A DNA stretch of 64,000 bases from Streptomyces griseofuscus (GCF_014673495.1 NZ_CP051006.1:372001-436000); one strand, 5' to 3'; counted from the stretch's first letter, positions 28,072-37,405 are shown. The notes: generated by a model from the sequence alone, not told the origin. Numbers and translations: made by a program.

Positions 28072-28776
28072 TCACTGGGCGGACGTGCCGGGCTGGCCGT
28101 AGGCGTGGCGGTAGCGGTGGTGGAGCCGGTCGACGGCTTCGGGGTCGATCGGCAGCGGCCGGCCGAGCTGGTGGGATATGTGCACGCTGCGCGCGACGTC
28201 CTCGCACATCACGGCGGCTTTCACGGCGGCGCGCGGGCTGGGTCCGATGGTGAACGGCCCGTGATTGCGCATCAGTACGGCGGGCGAGCGGTGACCGGTC
28301 AGGGTCTCCACGATGCCGCGGCCGATCGAGTCGTCGCCGATCACCGCGAAGGGTCCGACGGGGATCTCGGCGCCGAACTCGTCGGCCATGGCCGTCAGTA
28401 CGCACGGCACCGGTTCGCCGCGAGCCGCCCATGCGCAGGCGTAGGTGGAGTGGGTGTGGACGATGCCGCCGACCTCGGGCATGTGCCGGTAGACGTACGC
28501 GTGCGCGGCGGTGTCGGAGGACGGCTTGAGTCCGCCGCCGTCGACCACGCGTCCTTCGAGGTCGCAGACGACCATGGACTCCGGGGTCAGCCGTTCGTAG
28601 GGGACGCCGCTGGGCTTGATGACGAACAGGTCCTGCCCCGGAACGCGCCCGGACACGTTTCCGCCGGTCCACACCACGAGGTCGTAGCGGACCAGTTCCT
28701 GATGGAGTTCGCTGAGCTCCTCGCGGAGCGCGGCGACCACGGTGGCGGCGTCCGGGGAGAGCGGCTCTGCGTTCAT
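28072..28776 (-). CDS. araD: L-ribulose-5-phosphate 4-epimerase
   Basis: A 234-residue class II aldolase-fold epimerase that converts L-ribulose 5-phosphate to D-xylulose 5-phosphate for the pentose phosphate pathway. Motifs are [31 protein letters not shown], the zinc-binding [10 protein letters not shown] and LMRNHGPF. The ATG at 28776 has a GAGG site eight bases upstream; the upstream in-frame ATG at 28872 would add 32 Pro/Ala/Arg-rich residues across the operator region and is rejected. Two LacI operators lie 83-117 bases upstream of the start, giving araDA its own control point. Confidence 0.95.
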   Translation of the reverse strand: MNAEPLSPDAATVVAALREELSELHQELVRYDLVVWTGGNVSGRVPGQDLFVIKPSGVPYERLTPESMVVCDLEGRVVDGGGLKPSSDTAAHAYVYRHMPEVGGIVHTHSTYACAWAARGEPVPCVLTAMADEFGAEIPVGPFAVIGDDSIGRGIVETLTGHRSPAVLMRNHGPFTIGPSPRAAVKAAVMCEDVARSVHISHQLGRPLPIDPEAVDRLHHRYRHAYGQPGTSAQ

Positions 28777-28858
28777 GACGGCGACCTCGGGGTTCTCGGG
28801 GACGGGCAGGGCGGGGCGGGCCTGGTGCGGCGGGGCAGGGCGAACGGGGCGGGCGCGG

Positions 28859-28893
28859 GTGAGCGCTGACAACCCGCGTTGTGAGCGCTAACA
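28859..28893. promoter_or_regulatory. Tandem LacI-type operators before araD
   Basis: Two copies in the same orientation: TGTGAGCGCTAACA (28880-28893, perfect consensus) and GTGAGCGCTGACA (28859-28871, one mismatch), nine bases apart. They sit between araB and araD, so araDA can be controlled separately from lacI-araB. Confidence 0.8.
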
Positions 28894-28903
28894 TTCCCGG
28901 CGC

Positions 28904-30577
28904 TCACGTCGTCGGGTGCGCGGCCAGGGCGGCCGAGCGCAGCGCTCGGAGCCGGTGCATCACATCGCTGCCGCCGCGCCCGAAGTGGTCGTGCAGGGCG
29001 CGGTACTCGGCATAGAGGCGGTCATAGGCGGCACTCCGGGCCGGGTCGGGGATGTAGGCGTTCTCCTGTCGGCGGCCCATGGCGGCGGAGGCGGTACGGA
29101 TGTCGGGGTGGGCGCCGGCGGCGACGGCGGCGTGGACGGCGGCGCCCAGGGCCGGTCCCTGCGTGGAGGCGAGCACGTGGACGGGACGGTTGAGAACATC
29201 GCTGTAGACCTGCATGAGGAAGCGGTTGCGCAGCAGTCCGCCGGCCGCCGTGAAGTCGGTCACCGGGACGCCCGCCGTCTCGAACGCCTCGACGATGGTG
29301 CGGGTACCGAAGGCGGTGGCCTCGATCAGGGCCCGGTAGACGTCCTCGGGCCGGGTGTCGAGGGTGAGGCCCAGGACCAGCCCGGACAGGTGGTGGTCGA
29401 CCAGTACCGAGCGGTTGCCGCTGTGCCAGTCGAGGGCCAGCAGACCGTGTGCGCCCACCGGTTGGGCCGAGGCGCGCTCCGTCAGCAACTCGTGCACGTC
29501 CATGCCCCGGCGGCGGGCCTCGGCCGCGTACTCGTCCGGTACGGCGTTGCGCACGGCCCAGGCCAGGATGTCGCCGACGCCGCTCTGCCCGGCCTCGTAC
29601 CCCCACAGCCCCGGCACCACCCCGTCCCGCACCACGCCGCACATGCCCGGAACCTCGGCGAGCACGTCGGAGTTGAGGATGTGGCAGGTCGAGGTGCCCA
29701 TGATGGCGAGCATCCGGCCCGGATCGAGGGCCTGCGCGGCGGCGCAGGTGACGTGTGCGTCCACGTTCCCCACGGCTACGACCGTGCCCTCGCGCAGCCC
29801 GGTGAGGGCGGCGGCCCGGGGGGTGAGCCGACCGGCGGGGGCACCGAGCGGGGTCAGAGGGTGTTCCAGCTTGGCGGTGAAACCGGTGAAGTCGGGGTGC
29901 AGCCCGGCCAGGAACGCCTCTCCGGGATAGCGGCCGTCCTGGTGGATGCCCTTGTAGCCCGCGGTGCACGGGTTGCGGCTCTCCGCGCCGGTGAGCTGCC
30001 ACACGATCCAGTCGGCCGCCTCGATCCAGCGGTCGGCGGCGGCGTAGACGCCGGGGTCCTCGCGCAGCACCTGGAGTGCCTTGGCGTACTGCCACTCGCT
30101 GGAGATCCGGCCCCCGTAGCGGGCCAGCCAGGTCTGCCCGCTCCGCAGCGCGCGCTCGACGATGAGGTCGGCCTCCGGCTGGGCGGCGTGGTGGCGCCAC
30201 AGCTTGGGGTGGGCGTGGGGGCGGTCGCGGTATTCGGGCAGCTCGCACAGCGGGGTGCCGTCCCAGGTGGTGGGAAGCACCGTGCAGGCGGTGAAATCGG
30301 TGGCGATGCCCACGACCTGCTCGGGGGTCACATCGGCGTCCGCGAGCGCTCGCGGTACGGCGAGACGCAGCACGTCGCGCCAGTCCTGCGGGATCTGGAG
30401 CGCCCAGTCGGGCGGCAGCGGGACCCCACAGGGCAGTTCCCGGTCGACGACACCGTGGGCGTACTCGTGCACGGCACTGCCCAGTTCCGCGCCGTCGTCG
30501 ACCGATACGACCAGCACCCGTCCGGAGAGTGTGCCGAAGTCGATGCCGAGGGTGACCGCGGGGGGATCGGTGGTCAA
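28904..30577 (-). CDS. araB: L-ribulokinase
   Basis: A 557-residue FGGY-family sugar kinase that phosphorylates L-ribulose, at the normal AraB length. The N-terminal ATPase-fold motif LGIDFGTLSGRVLVV, IATDFTACTVLP, the substrate region WQLTGAESRNPCTAGYK and the C-terminal TAAGGLLRNRFLMQVYSDV (FGGY signature area) are clear. The start codon is TTG at 30577, supported by a strong GGAGGAGA site just upstream; no ATG or GTG fits as well. It lies 215 bases downstream of lacI, with a weak operator-like site between them. Confidence 0.95.
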   Translation of the reverse strand: MTTDPPAVTLGIDFGTLSGRVLVVSVDDGAELGSAVHEYAHGVVDRELPCGVPLPPDWALQIPQDWRDVLRLAVPRALADADVTPEQVVGIATDFTACTVLPTTWDGTPLCELPEYRDRPHAHPKLWRHHAAQPEADLIVERALRSGQTWLARYGGRISSEWQYAKALQVLREDPGVYAAADRWIEAADWIVWQLTGAESRNPCTAGYKGIHQDGRYPGEAFLAGLHPDFTGFTAKLEHPLTPLGAPAGRLTPRAAALTGLREGTVVAVGNVDAHVTCAAAQALDPGRMLAIMGTSTCHILNSDVLAEVPGMCGVVRDGVVPGLWGYEAGQSGVGDILAWAVRNAVPDEYAAEARRRGMDVHELLTERASAQPVGAHGLLALDWHSGNRSVLVDHHLSGLVLGLTLDTRPEDVYRALIEATAFGTRTIVEAFETAGVPVTDFTAAGGLLRNRFLMQVYSDVLNRPVHVLASTQGPALGAAVHAAVAAGAHPDIRTASAAMGRRQENAYIPDPARSAAYDRLYAEYRALHDHFGRGGSDVMHRLRALRSAALAAHPTT

Positions 30578-30744
30578 GGTCTCCTCCAGTCGTGGCCGAC
30601 GCGGGCGGGGCCCGGACCGTGCCGGGCGCCGCGGGCGCGATGCGTGCGCCGGAAAGGGGTGCGCTGGGTGGCGACGGCTCGCCGGAACGCCGTCGGGAAG
30701 TCGTGGAGCACTGTCGGGGGGCCTGGAGCGCCGCCGGGGACTCC

Positions 30745-30757
30745 TGGAGCGCTGTCA
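30745..30757. promoter_or_regulatory. Weak operator-like half match before araB
   Basis: TGGAGCGCTGTCA keeps the GAGCGCT core of the regulon operator but loses the outer symmetry. It sits in the 215-base gap between lacI and araB. It may be chance, given repeated TGGAGCG words nearby. Confidence 0.25.
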
Positions 30758-30792
30758 GGTGATGCGTCGTGCGGCGGGAAGGGTGGCGCCGG

Positions 30793-31854
30793 TCAGGAAA
30801 GGGTGCTGCTGCCTCGGACGATCAGCCGCGGCTCGATCACCACGCGCTCGTCGTCGTCCTCGGTGGTACCGGACCCCAGCCGGCTGATCAGCAGCCGGAT
30901 GCTCGCCTGGCCGAGGGCGGTGAAGTCCTGGCGGACGGTGGTGAGCGGCGGGGTGAAGAACTCGGCCTCGGGGATGTCGTCGAACCCCGCTATGGCCACA
31001 TGGCCGGGGACCGACAGGCCGGCCTCGCGGAAGGCGCGCAGCACCCCCAGCGCCATCTGGTCGTTGGCGACGAAGACCGCGGTCACTTCGGGAGAGCCGC
31101 GGCCCGCCGCTCCCGCGGTCACCCGGCCCGCGAGCTCCTGCCCGGCCCGGTAGCCCGACAGCGGGGTCCAGTCGCCCTGGATCGGCGGCGGTACGACGGC
31201 GCCGGCCTCCTCCAGCACCGAGCGCCAGCCGTCGGCCCTTGCCTCCGCCTCGAGCCAGCTCGGCGGGCCCGCGACGTGCCAGACCGTGCGGTGGCCGGCG
31301 GCCAGCAGGTGGCTCGTCGCCATCCGCGCCCCGAGCCACTGGTCCACCGAGACCACCGGTATCGGCAGGCTGTGCCCGCCCTCCACGGTCACCACGGGGA
31401 AGGGCAGCCGCAGTTCGGACAGCGCGGTGACCGCCTCGCGGTGCGGGACGATCACCACGATGCCCTCCACCCCCCAGTCGCTGAGGTGGTCGATCGCCTC
31501 GTTGAGGGCGGCGGCCGAGTAACGGCGCAGGGTGACCGCCGAGACCATGTACCCCTCGTCCCGCGCGGCCTCCTCCAGGCCGAACAGCGTGCTGGACGGC
31601 CCGAAAAGCGTCGGATTGCAGGCCACCACGCCCAGGGTGAGCGTGCGCCGGGTGACCAGTGCCCGAGCCGAGGAGTTCCGCCGGTACCCCAGCTGCCCGA
31701 TCGCCCTGAGCACATCCGCGCGGGTCGACTCCCGCACGTTGGGGTGGTCGCTCAGCACCCGTGACACCGTCTGGTGCGACACGCCTGCGAGTTGCGCGAC
31801 GTCCGACATGGTGGGCGCCTTGCGGGGGCCGGTGCGGCCAGCGGTCTGCGACAT
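30793..31854 (-). CDS. LacI-family regulator of the arabinose regulon
   Basis: A 353-residue LacI/GalR repressor. The helix-turn-helix and hinge helix (about 14-70) read MSDVAQLAGVSHQTVSRVL then GYRRNSSARALVTRR; the rest is a type I periplasmic-binding-like effector domain with VVSVDQWLGARMAT and GFDDIPEAEFF. The ATG at 31854 has GGAG five bases upstream. Its own promoter is overlapped by the same 14-bp operator found before the importer and araD, so it autoregulates and controls the whole block. The effector is presumably L-arabinose or a derivative (inference). Confidence 0.93.
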   Translation of the reverse strand: MSQTAGRTGPRKAPTMSDVAQLAGVSHQTVSRVLSDHPNVRESTRADVLRAIGQLGYRRNSSARALVTRRTLTLGVVACNPTLFGPSSTLFGLEEAARDEGYMVSAVTLRRYSAAALNEAIDHLSDWGVEGIVVIVPHREAVTALSELRLPFPVVTVEGGHSLPIPVVSVDQWLGARMATSHLLAAGHRTVWHVAGPPSWLEAEARADGWRSVLEEAGAVVPPPIQGDWTPLSGYRAGQELAGRVTAGAAGRGSPEVTAVFVANDQMALGVLRAFREAGLSVPGHVAIAGFDDIPEAEFFTPPLTTVRQDFTALGQASIRLLISRLGSGTTEDDDERVVIEPRLIVRGSSTLS

Positions 31855-31879
31855 GAGGCTCCGATCCGTGATGGCAACA

Positions 31880-31908
31880 TTGTTAGCGCTCACAGAGAGG
31901 GTCGTCAA
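31880..31908 (-). promoter_or_regulatory. lacI promoter with overlapping operator
   Basis: Read leftwards: -35 TTGACG (31908-31903), a 17-base spacer, -10 TAACAA (31885-31880). The operator TGTTAGCGCTCACA (31881-31894) spans the -10 and half the spacer. This is a textbook repressible promoter for autoregulation of lacI and read-through into araB. Confidence 0.75.
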
Positions 31909-32031
31909 GGGACGTGAAGCCGCACGGCACTCCCGGTCGTACGGGCCGGTTCTTGCCTGCGCGGGGCCCCTCTTTCGCCTGGATCGGGACGGATGAGGGA
32001 GCGGGGTCTGGTGCCGTGCGGGTTGGTGACG

Positions 32032-32316
32032 TGGGATCAGCAGGAGGTCCGGGTTGACGAACTTGGTGGCGAAGGATGCCTTGGCCGTGGGCCACTGGCG
32101 GAACGCTCGCACCAGGTCCGCCGTGTAGCCGCAGATCAGGGCGTCCACCGCGCCGTACATTGCCCTCGTTGCCGTGGAGTCCGGGATGCCCCAGCGCGAG
32201 TCGACCTCAATCACACGGGCCTGCGGAAACCGGTCGAGAATCTGCCGGCCGCGCGGAGACGCCGCCGACCCGCCGTGCCTGCCACCTCGTGGTCCGCGAG
32301 CGGGAACCCGGCGCAC
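32032..32316 (-). pseudogene. Spore photoproduct lyase remnant
   Basis: One frame reads GRQILDRFPQARVIEVDS, RWGIP, then directly VDALICGYTADLVRAF and WPTAKASFATKFVNPDLL. These match two separate parts of spore photoproduct lyase (SplB). The part that should lie between them, with the radical-SAM CxxxCxxC cluster, is absent, as are the C-terminal two thirds. It is an internally deleted, non-functional fragment. It sits between the lacI promoter and the amidase gene. Confidence 0.6.
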
Positions 32317-32446
32317 CCAATCTTCGTCACATCATGTGAAGATCATCTTATGGCCAGTCAAGTTCCAGACCCTTTCCCGGCCTTGGAACGCTGCGGCGGT
32401 GACTTCCAAGGTCCGGAATCGACGAAGGAAAGTCAGGTACCTACAC

Positions 32447-34342
32447 GTGCATGAGCACAGACCGCGCCGGCGGCTGTCACGGATTCTCGCGGCAGGAGTG
32501 CTGGCCGCCGCGGGAGTCGCGGCCGCATCCCCGGCCGCCCAAGCGGTAGGACATCGGACAGCGGCCGACAGCCGTCAGCACGCCTTTGAGAAGGCCGCGA
32601 CGGACTACCACGTCCCGTTGCCCGTCCTCCTCGCCGTCGCGTATCACGAGTCCGCCTGGGATGCCCATGATGGTCAACGCAGTACCGGCGGTGGCTACGG
32701 GCCCATGCACCTGACCGATGTGACGACCGGGATGCTGGCCGCGGGCGACGCGGGTGCGGTCGGTCGTGCCGATCTCGCCGAACTGGCCTCCGATCCGTCC
32801 CTGCACACCCTCCAGGCCGCCGCCCGGCTGACGGGGCTGCCCGGGAAGCGACTGCGCGCGGACGACGCCGCAAACATCCGCGGGGGTGCCGCCCTCCTCG
32901 CCTCGTACGAGAAGAGCGCGGTCGGCAGTACGCCGAAGGACTCGGGCAAGTGGTACGCCGCCGTTGCCCGTTACAGCGGTTCCTCCGGGCAGCGGGCGGC
33001 GCGAGCCTTCGCCGACCGGGTGTTCGCCACCATCGAGAACGGCGCGCAGGAGACCACCCGGGACGGACAGCACATCGAGCTGCCCGCCTCCCCGAGCGTC
33101 CAGCCGGCCGTCAAGCATCTGTCCGTGCTGCATCTGAGAGCGACGGCCGCGACAGGCGACTCCGAGTGCCCCGCCACCATCGACTGCGCCTTCCTGCCGG
33201 CCGCGGCGGCCAATGGGCAGGTGTCCGACCGTCCCGCCAACGGGATCAGGATCGACTCCATCGTCATTCATGACACGGAGTCGTCCTACGACGCCGCCCT
33301 GAACACCTTCCAGAAACCGGGCGGCGGGTCGGCGCACTACGTCATACGCTCCTCCGACGGCGCCGTGACCCAGATGGTGCCCACCAAGGACATCTCCTTC
33401 CAGGCGGGCAACTACTCGACCAACCTGCACTCGATAGGCATCGAGCACGAGGGGTATGCCGCCGCGGGCGGCACCTGGTACACGCAGACCGAGTACGAGA
33501 CCAGCGCGGAACTCGTCCGGTACCTGGCCGAGCGCTTCGGCATTCCGCTGGACCGGCAGCACATCATCGGGCATGACAACGTGCCTGGGCCCGGCTCGGC
33601 CCTCGTCTCCGGCATGCACTGGGACCCGGGCCCGTCCTGGGACTGGGAGCGCTTCATGCGGCTGCTGCACGCCCCGGTGGACGGCCGGCACGGCGTGGGC
33701 AGCGTGGGCTCCGTGGTCACCATCACCCCTGGGTTCGCCCGCAACCAGCAGACCGTGCGGGTCTGTCCGTCCGACGACCCCACCGGCGCCACCCCCGAGT
33801 GCACCGAGCGGACCCAACCCTCCGACTTCGTCTATCTGCGCACCGCGCCCAGCGCCACCGCGCCGCTCTTCGGCGACCAGGCCATCCATCCGGACGGCGT
33901 CAGCAGCGACAGCGTCAACGACTGGGGCAGCACCGCGGCGGCCGGGCAGCAGTTCGTCGTCGCCGACCGGCAGGGCGACTGGACGGCCATCTGGTACAGC
34001 GGCACGAAGGTCTGGTTCCTCAACCCGCACGGCTGCAACACCACGCCCGCCCGTGATGTGACGGTGGTGGGCGCCGCCGGCACCTCACCGGTGGGGGTGT
34101 ACGGATCGAGCTACCCGGACGCGAGCGAATACCCCGCCGGACTCTCCCCCTCCACCCAGGCCCCGCTGTCCTTCTACACCATCCCCGTCGGCCAGGCCTA
34201 CGTCACCACCGCCGCACCCGCCCCCACCGACGACTACTTCCCCTCCACCGGCCGGGTCGTCACCGGAGGGAAGAGCATGTACACCATCCAGTACAACCAC
34301 CGCACAGCTCTGGTCTACGCTTCCGACGTCACCGCGCGGTAA
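32447..34342 (+). CDS. Secreted cell-wall hydrolase: N-acetylmuramoyl-L-alanine amidase with lysozyme-like domain
   Basis: A 631-residue secreted protein with a twin-arginine-like, Ala-rich signal peptide (about 1-34). Residues about 45-195 look like a lysozyme/lytic-transglycosylase fold, with a candidate catalytic Glu in LLAVAYHESAWD and GYGPMHLTD. Residues about 270-400 form an Amidase_2 domain with zinc-binding residues in DSIVIHDTES, IGIEHEG and IIGHDNVPGPG. The C-terminal about 230 residues appear SH3-like (VYLRTAPSA). It would cut both glycan and peptide links in peptidoglycan. The GTG at 32447 is the only start before the signal peptide without a long unlikely extension. Confidence 0.88.
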   Translation: MHEHRPRRRLSRILAAGVLAAAGVAAASPAAQAVGHRTAADSRQHAFEKAATDYHVPLPVLLAVAYHESAWDAHDGQRSTGGGYGPMHLTDVTTGMLAAGDAGAVGRADLAELASDPSLHTLQAAARLTGLPGKRLRADDAANIRGGAALLASYEKSAVGSTPKDSGKWYAAVARYSGSSGQRAARAFADRVFATIENGAQETTRDGQHIELPASPSVQPAVKHLSVLHLRATAATGDSECPATIDCAFLPAAAANGQVSDRPANGIRIDSIVIHDTESSYDAALNTFQKPGGGSAHYVIRSSDGAVTQMVPTKDISFQAGNYSTNLHSIGIEHEGYAAAGGTWYTQTEYETSAELVRYLAERFGIPLDRQHIIGHDNVPGPGSALVSGMHWDPGPSWDWERFMRLLHAPVDGRHGVGSVGSVVTITPGFARNQQTVRVCPSDDPTGATPECTERTQPSDFVYLRTAPSATAPLFGDQAIHPDGVSSDSVNDWGSTAAAGQQFVVADRQGDWTAIWYSGTKVWFLNPHGCNTTPARDVTVVGAAGTSPVGVYGSSYPDASEYPAGLSPSTQAPLSFYTIPVGQAYVTTAAPAPTDDYFPSTGRVVTGGKSMYTIQYNHRTALVYASDVTAR

Positions 34343-34561
34343 GTACCGGGCGGTGACCCGCCGCGACGGTCCGGGGACGCAGTGGCCGGGTCCTCAACTC
34401 GCCATGATCCGTTTGCCGCCTCATGGTCGGCCCGTCAGGCGGTGGGGCACTCGTCCCCCATGCCAGCGCGGACCCGCGGTCCCGGAAGAACCGGCGGAGG
34501 CCGCGGCGGGCGAGGTCGGCGGGGCGGCCCGCGCCGAAGCGGGCGATGGCGGTGGCGGTGG

Positions 34562-37132
34562 TCAGGTGACTCGGCCGAGCCGTGGGCCGCCCCGGGCGCG
34601 CAGGCGTCTGAAGAAGCCCAGGACGCCCGCGGAGCCGCCGGCCCAGGTGGCACTCGGCCCGGCGAGCCCGGTGTCCGGGAACACGGGCCGGGACCAGGTG
34701 CCGCCGCTGCGGCCCAGGATGAGCAGGGCGATGGTCTCGGCCGCGTCCCAGAACTCCTCGGACCCGGACGCCTCCGCGACATCCACCATCAGCTCGCCCA
34801 CCCCGGCCAGCCCGCAGCACTGCGTGACGAGCGGCATCCTCGGTGCCAGTGCGGCGCAGGCGCGCGCGGACCGTCGGGCCAGGTCGAGATGTCCGGGTTC
34901 GTCGAGTCGTTCGGCGGCCCGGACGAGTACGGTCCCGATGCCGGCCAGGCCCCGGCACCACGAGCCGTAGCGGCGTGTCGCTCCTGGCCCGGTGGCCGCC
35001 GCGATGATGTCCGGTGTCACGGCGGCCAGGTGCGCGCCGGCCTGCTCGGAGCGGCTGATCGCGTCCATGTCCCCGGTCACGCCGCCGTATTCGAGGAGGA
35101 ACCAGGCCACGCCCGCCTCGCCGTGGGCGATGCCCTCGCGGAGCGCGGCACTGCCGGCCGTGTCCGTGCGGCCCGGGGACAGCCGGGCGGTGCCGGAGGC
35201 CAGCATCCGGTCGCAGTCGGCGGCGACGGCGAGGTGCCGGTGTGCGGCGTTCCGGTGACCGGATCGGAGGGCGAGGCGGGCCAGCTGGAGCCGGCCGAGG
35301 CCGATCCCGGCGGCGCCCGCGATCAGGTCCGCCTCGGGCGGTCCGCCGTCCGGTGCGCGGCCCGGCAGGGCGGGGTGCCCGGGCAGTGGGTCTTCGTACG
35401 TCCCTGCCGCTCCTGCTGTCAACTGGGCCTGGGTCAGGAAGAGTTCGACGCCCGTGCGCCCGGTGTAGAAGCCGGGTGGGAGGTTCCTCGACTGTTCCGC
35501 GGTCCACCGCGCCAGCGCGGTGACGGTCGAGCGCACGCGGGGCCGGTGCAGGTGGTGGAGGAGTTCCAGTCCCAGTCCCGAGCTGCCGCCGTAGACATCG
35601 ATCGAGGTGGGGACGTTCAGTCGGGCGGCCCGTTCCGGGTCCACGATCGCGCTCGCCTCACCGGCGCAGAACGCGGTCGTGTGCTCGATGATCTCGTCCA
35701 GCAGGTCGTCGTCGATCCGGAGCCGTGCGGGCCGGCGTGCGGTCCCGGCCGTGCCGGCCGTGCCGACGGTGCCGGTGCGCAGGCGGTCGGCGGTGGCGGT
35801 CCGTTCGGCCGGGTCGAAGCTCAGGAGGCCGGATATCCGCGACCGGATCTCCCGGTGGGTGGGCCCGGGCAGTGCCCATGCCAGGCAGGCCAGGGTCCGG
35901 TCCCGGTTGACCGTGTGGTCCTCGTCGACGATCACCGGGTCCATGCCGGTGGCGGCGAAGAAGAGGGTCGCCCCGAGGGCGTAGTAGTCGTCGGCGGGGG
36001 CGGCCGGGCCGGTCGTCCGCAGAACCGGCGCGCCGTACCCGGGGGTCGCCCCGCCCGGGCCGGTGCCGTCCCGCTCGCTGATCCCGAAGTCGATCACGTG
36101 GCAGTGGCCGGGGCGGGAGGAGTCGAGCACGACGTTGTCGGGCTTGAGATCGCGCACGACCACGTTTCGGCCGTGGATCGCGTCCAAGACGCGAAGGAGC
36201 CGGGAGGCCAGGGCGGACAGGGCACGCTCCGGCCGGGTGCCGTCGTCACGGTACGGGCCGTCGCGCAGGACCTCCCGGCGCAGGTCCCGGTCGCCGCAGG
36301 CGCTCATCACCAGGTACTCGTCCGACCGGTGAGCGAAGTAGTCCAGCGCGCGGGGCACGCCCGCGACGCCGTCGAGGGCGGTGAGGACCGCGCGTTCGTT
36401 GCGCAGCCGGTGACGGGCGTCCGCGCCGGACTCGTCCTCGCCCACGAAGGCCCTCGCCTGTTTGACCACCACCGGCTGCCCGTGGACGCGGTCGACCGCG
36501 CGGTAGACATTGCCCTGCGGCGAACGCGCGATGCCGGCGGTGACCGTGTAACGGCCGCCGCCGAAGTGGGGTTCGGACGGTTCGTCGCCGGGTCCGGAGC
36601 CGCTCGCGAAGGGGTCCTCGGCCCAGGGCGGGCACCGGTAGCGGCCGACGGCCAGGCCGTCGAACATCCGGCCGTCCGGGCCGGTCATGACGGATTCGAG
36701 CCGTCCGCTCCGGCCGGTCCGGTAGTCGCCGGTGAAGGGGCCGTAGCGGTAGTAGACCGGTGCCCTCGGATCGACCCGCCGGTCGCTGACGACGCGCGGG
36801 CCCTCACGGTCGCGCAGTACGGCGGCGAGTTCCCGGGCGATCTCGGCCACCGTGTCGGCCGGGGCGTAGACGGTGATGGCCTTGCCGACGGCTCCGGCGC
36901 TCACCACCCCGGAGTTGAGGCGGCGCAGGACGTCCGGATCGCGGGCGAACTTGGCATGGCAGACGTGCCGGGACAGCACCGGCAGTACGAGCGCGGTCAC
37001 GGTGTCGAGGTCGGCGGGACGCGCCGAGACATGCAGTTTCCAGCCGTGTTCCATCGCCGGCATCCGTGGATCGTTCAGGTACGACCACGTCTCGTCGGAC
37101 CAGCCGCCGCGGCCGGCGATGGAGACGGCCAC
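34562..37132 (-). CDS. Lanthipeptide synthetase (lyase-kinase-cyclase, LanKC/LanL type)
   Basis: An 856-residue three-domain enzyme that phosphorylates and dehydrates Ser/Thr of a precursor and forms thioether rings. The N-terminal lyase domain is about 1-190. The kinase (about 195-450) has K224, RDLKPDN from R327 and DFG from D348. The LanC-like cyclase (about 480-856) has HGEAG with H670, WCRG with C726 and QCCG with C772-C773. Class III enzymes normally lack zinc ligands and class IV have Cys-Cys-His; here the ligands would be three cysteines. The GTG at 37132 begins two bases after the precursor stop. The region before GWKLHVSA is shorter than usual. Confidence 0.9.
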   Translation of the reverse strand: MAVSIAGRGGWSDETWSYLNDPRMPAMEHGWKLHVSARPADLDTVTALVLPVLSRHVCHAKFARDPDVLRRLNSGVVSAGAVGKAITVYAPADTVAEIARELAAVLRDREGPRVVSDRRVDPRAPVYYRYGPFTGDYRTGRSGRLESVMTGPDGRMFDGLAVGRYRCPPWAEDPFASGSGPGDEPSEPHFGGGRYTVTAGIARSPQGNVYRAVDRVHGQPVVVKQARAFVGEDESGADARHRLRNERAVLTALDGVAGVPRALDYFAHRSDEYLVMSACGDRDLRREVLRDGPYRDDGTRPERALSALASRLLRVLDAIHGRNVVVRDLKPDNVVLDSSRPGHCHVIDFGISERDGTGPGGATPGYGAPVLRTTGPAAPADDYYALGATLFFAATGMDPVIVDEDHTVNRDRTLACLAWALPGPTHREIRSRISGLLSFDPAERTATADRLRTGTVGTAGTAGTARRPARLRIDDDLLDEIIEHTTAFCAGEASAIVDPERAARLNVPTSIDVYGGSSGLGLELLHHLHRPRVRSTVTALARWTAEQSRNLPPGFYTGRTGVELFLTQAQLTAGAAGTYEDPLPGHPALPGRAPDGGPPEADLIAGAAGIGLGRLQLARLALRSGHRNAAHRHLAVAADCDRMLASGTARLSPGRTDTAGSAALREGIAHGEAGVAWFLLEYGGVTGDMDAISRSEQAGAHLAAVTPDIIAAATGPGATRRYGSWCRGLAGIGTVLVRAAERLDEPGHLDLARRSARACAALAPRMPLVTQCCGLAGVGELMVDVAEASGSEEFWDAAETIALLILGRSGGTWSRPVFPDTGLAGPSATWAGGSAGVLGFFRRLRARGGPRLGRVT

Positions 37133-37134
37133 CG

Positions 37135-37317
37135 CTACGAGTTCAGGTCACACGAGAAGCGGGTGGTGGCGGTCACCCAGGGGTCGGCGAGGCATGCCGT
37201 GGGCTCGCGGTCGTCACGGTCGTCGTCCTCGAACACGATCGCCTCGTCGTCGATCTCCAGCGGACCCGCGTCGCGGAATCCGTCGGCTTGAAGAAGATCC
37301 GGCACGGCTACGGGCAT
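37135..37317 (-). CDS. Lanthipeptide precursor peptide
   Basis: A 60-residue peptide directly upstream of the synthetase. The leader (about 1-38) is acidic with DLLQ at 7-10 and a cluster of Asp/Glu at 21-38. The putative core begins near T40 and contains C42, T49, T51, T52, S55, C56 and S60, so two thioether rings and extra dehydrations are possible. A GGAGG site lies six bases before the ATG at 37317, and a promoter lies about 90 bases upstream. The core matches none of the SapB, labyrinthopeptin or venezuelin patterns I recall. The leader-core boundary is inferred. Confidence 0.85.
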   Translation of the reverse strand: MPVAVPDLLQADGFRDAGPLEIDDEAIVFEDDDRDDREPTACLADPWVTATTRFSCDLNS

Positions 37318-37405
37318 GTGACGCCTCCATGGTGTGTCGTGCGCTGAGGGAAGGACATCGGCCGACGCGGGACGCTGGACCCGCCGGGCCGAGGACTGCT
37401 GCACA

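Noticed and set aside
28777..28872. A 32-residue N-terminal extension of AraD from the ATG at 28872
   Set aside because: The extension is Pro/Ala/Arg-rich and covers operator DNA. The ATG at 28776 has a proper ribosome site and gives the usual AraD length.
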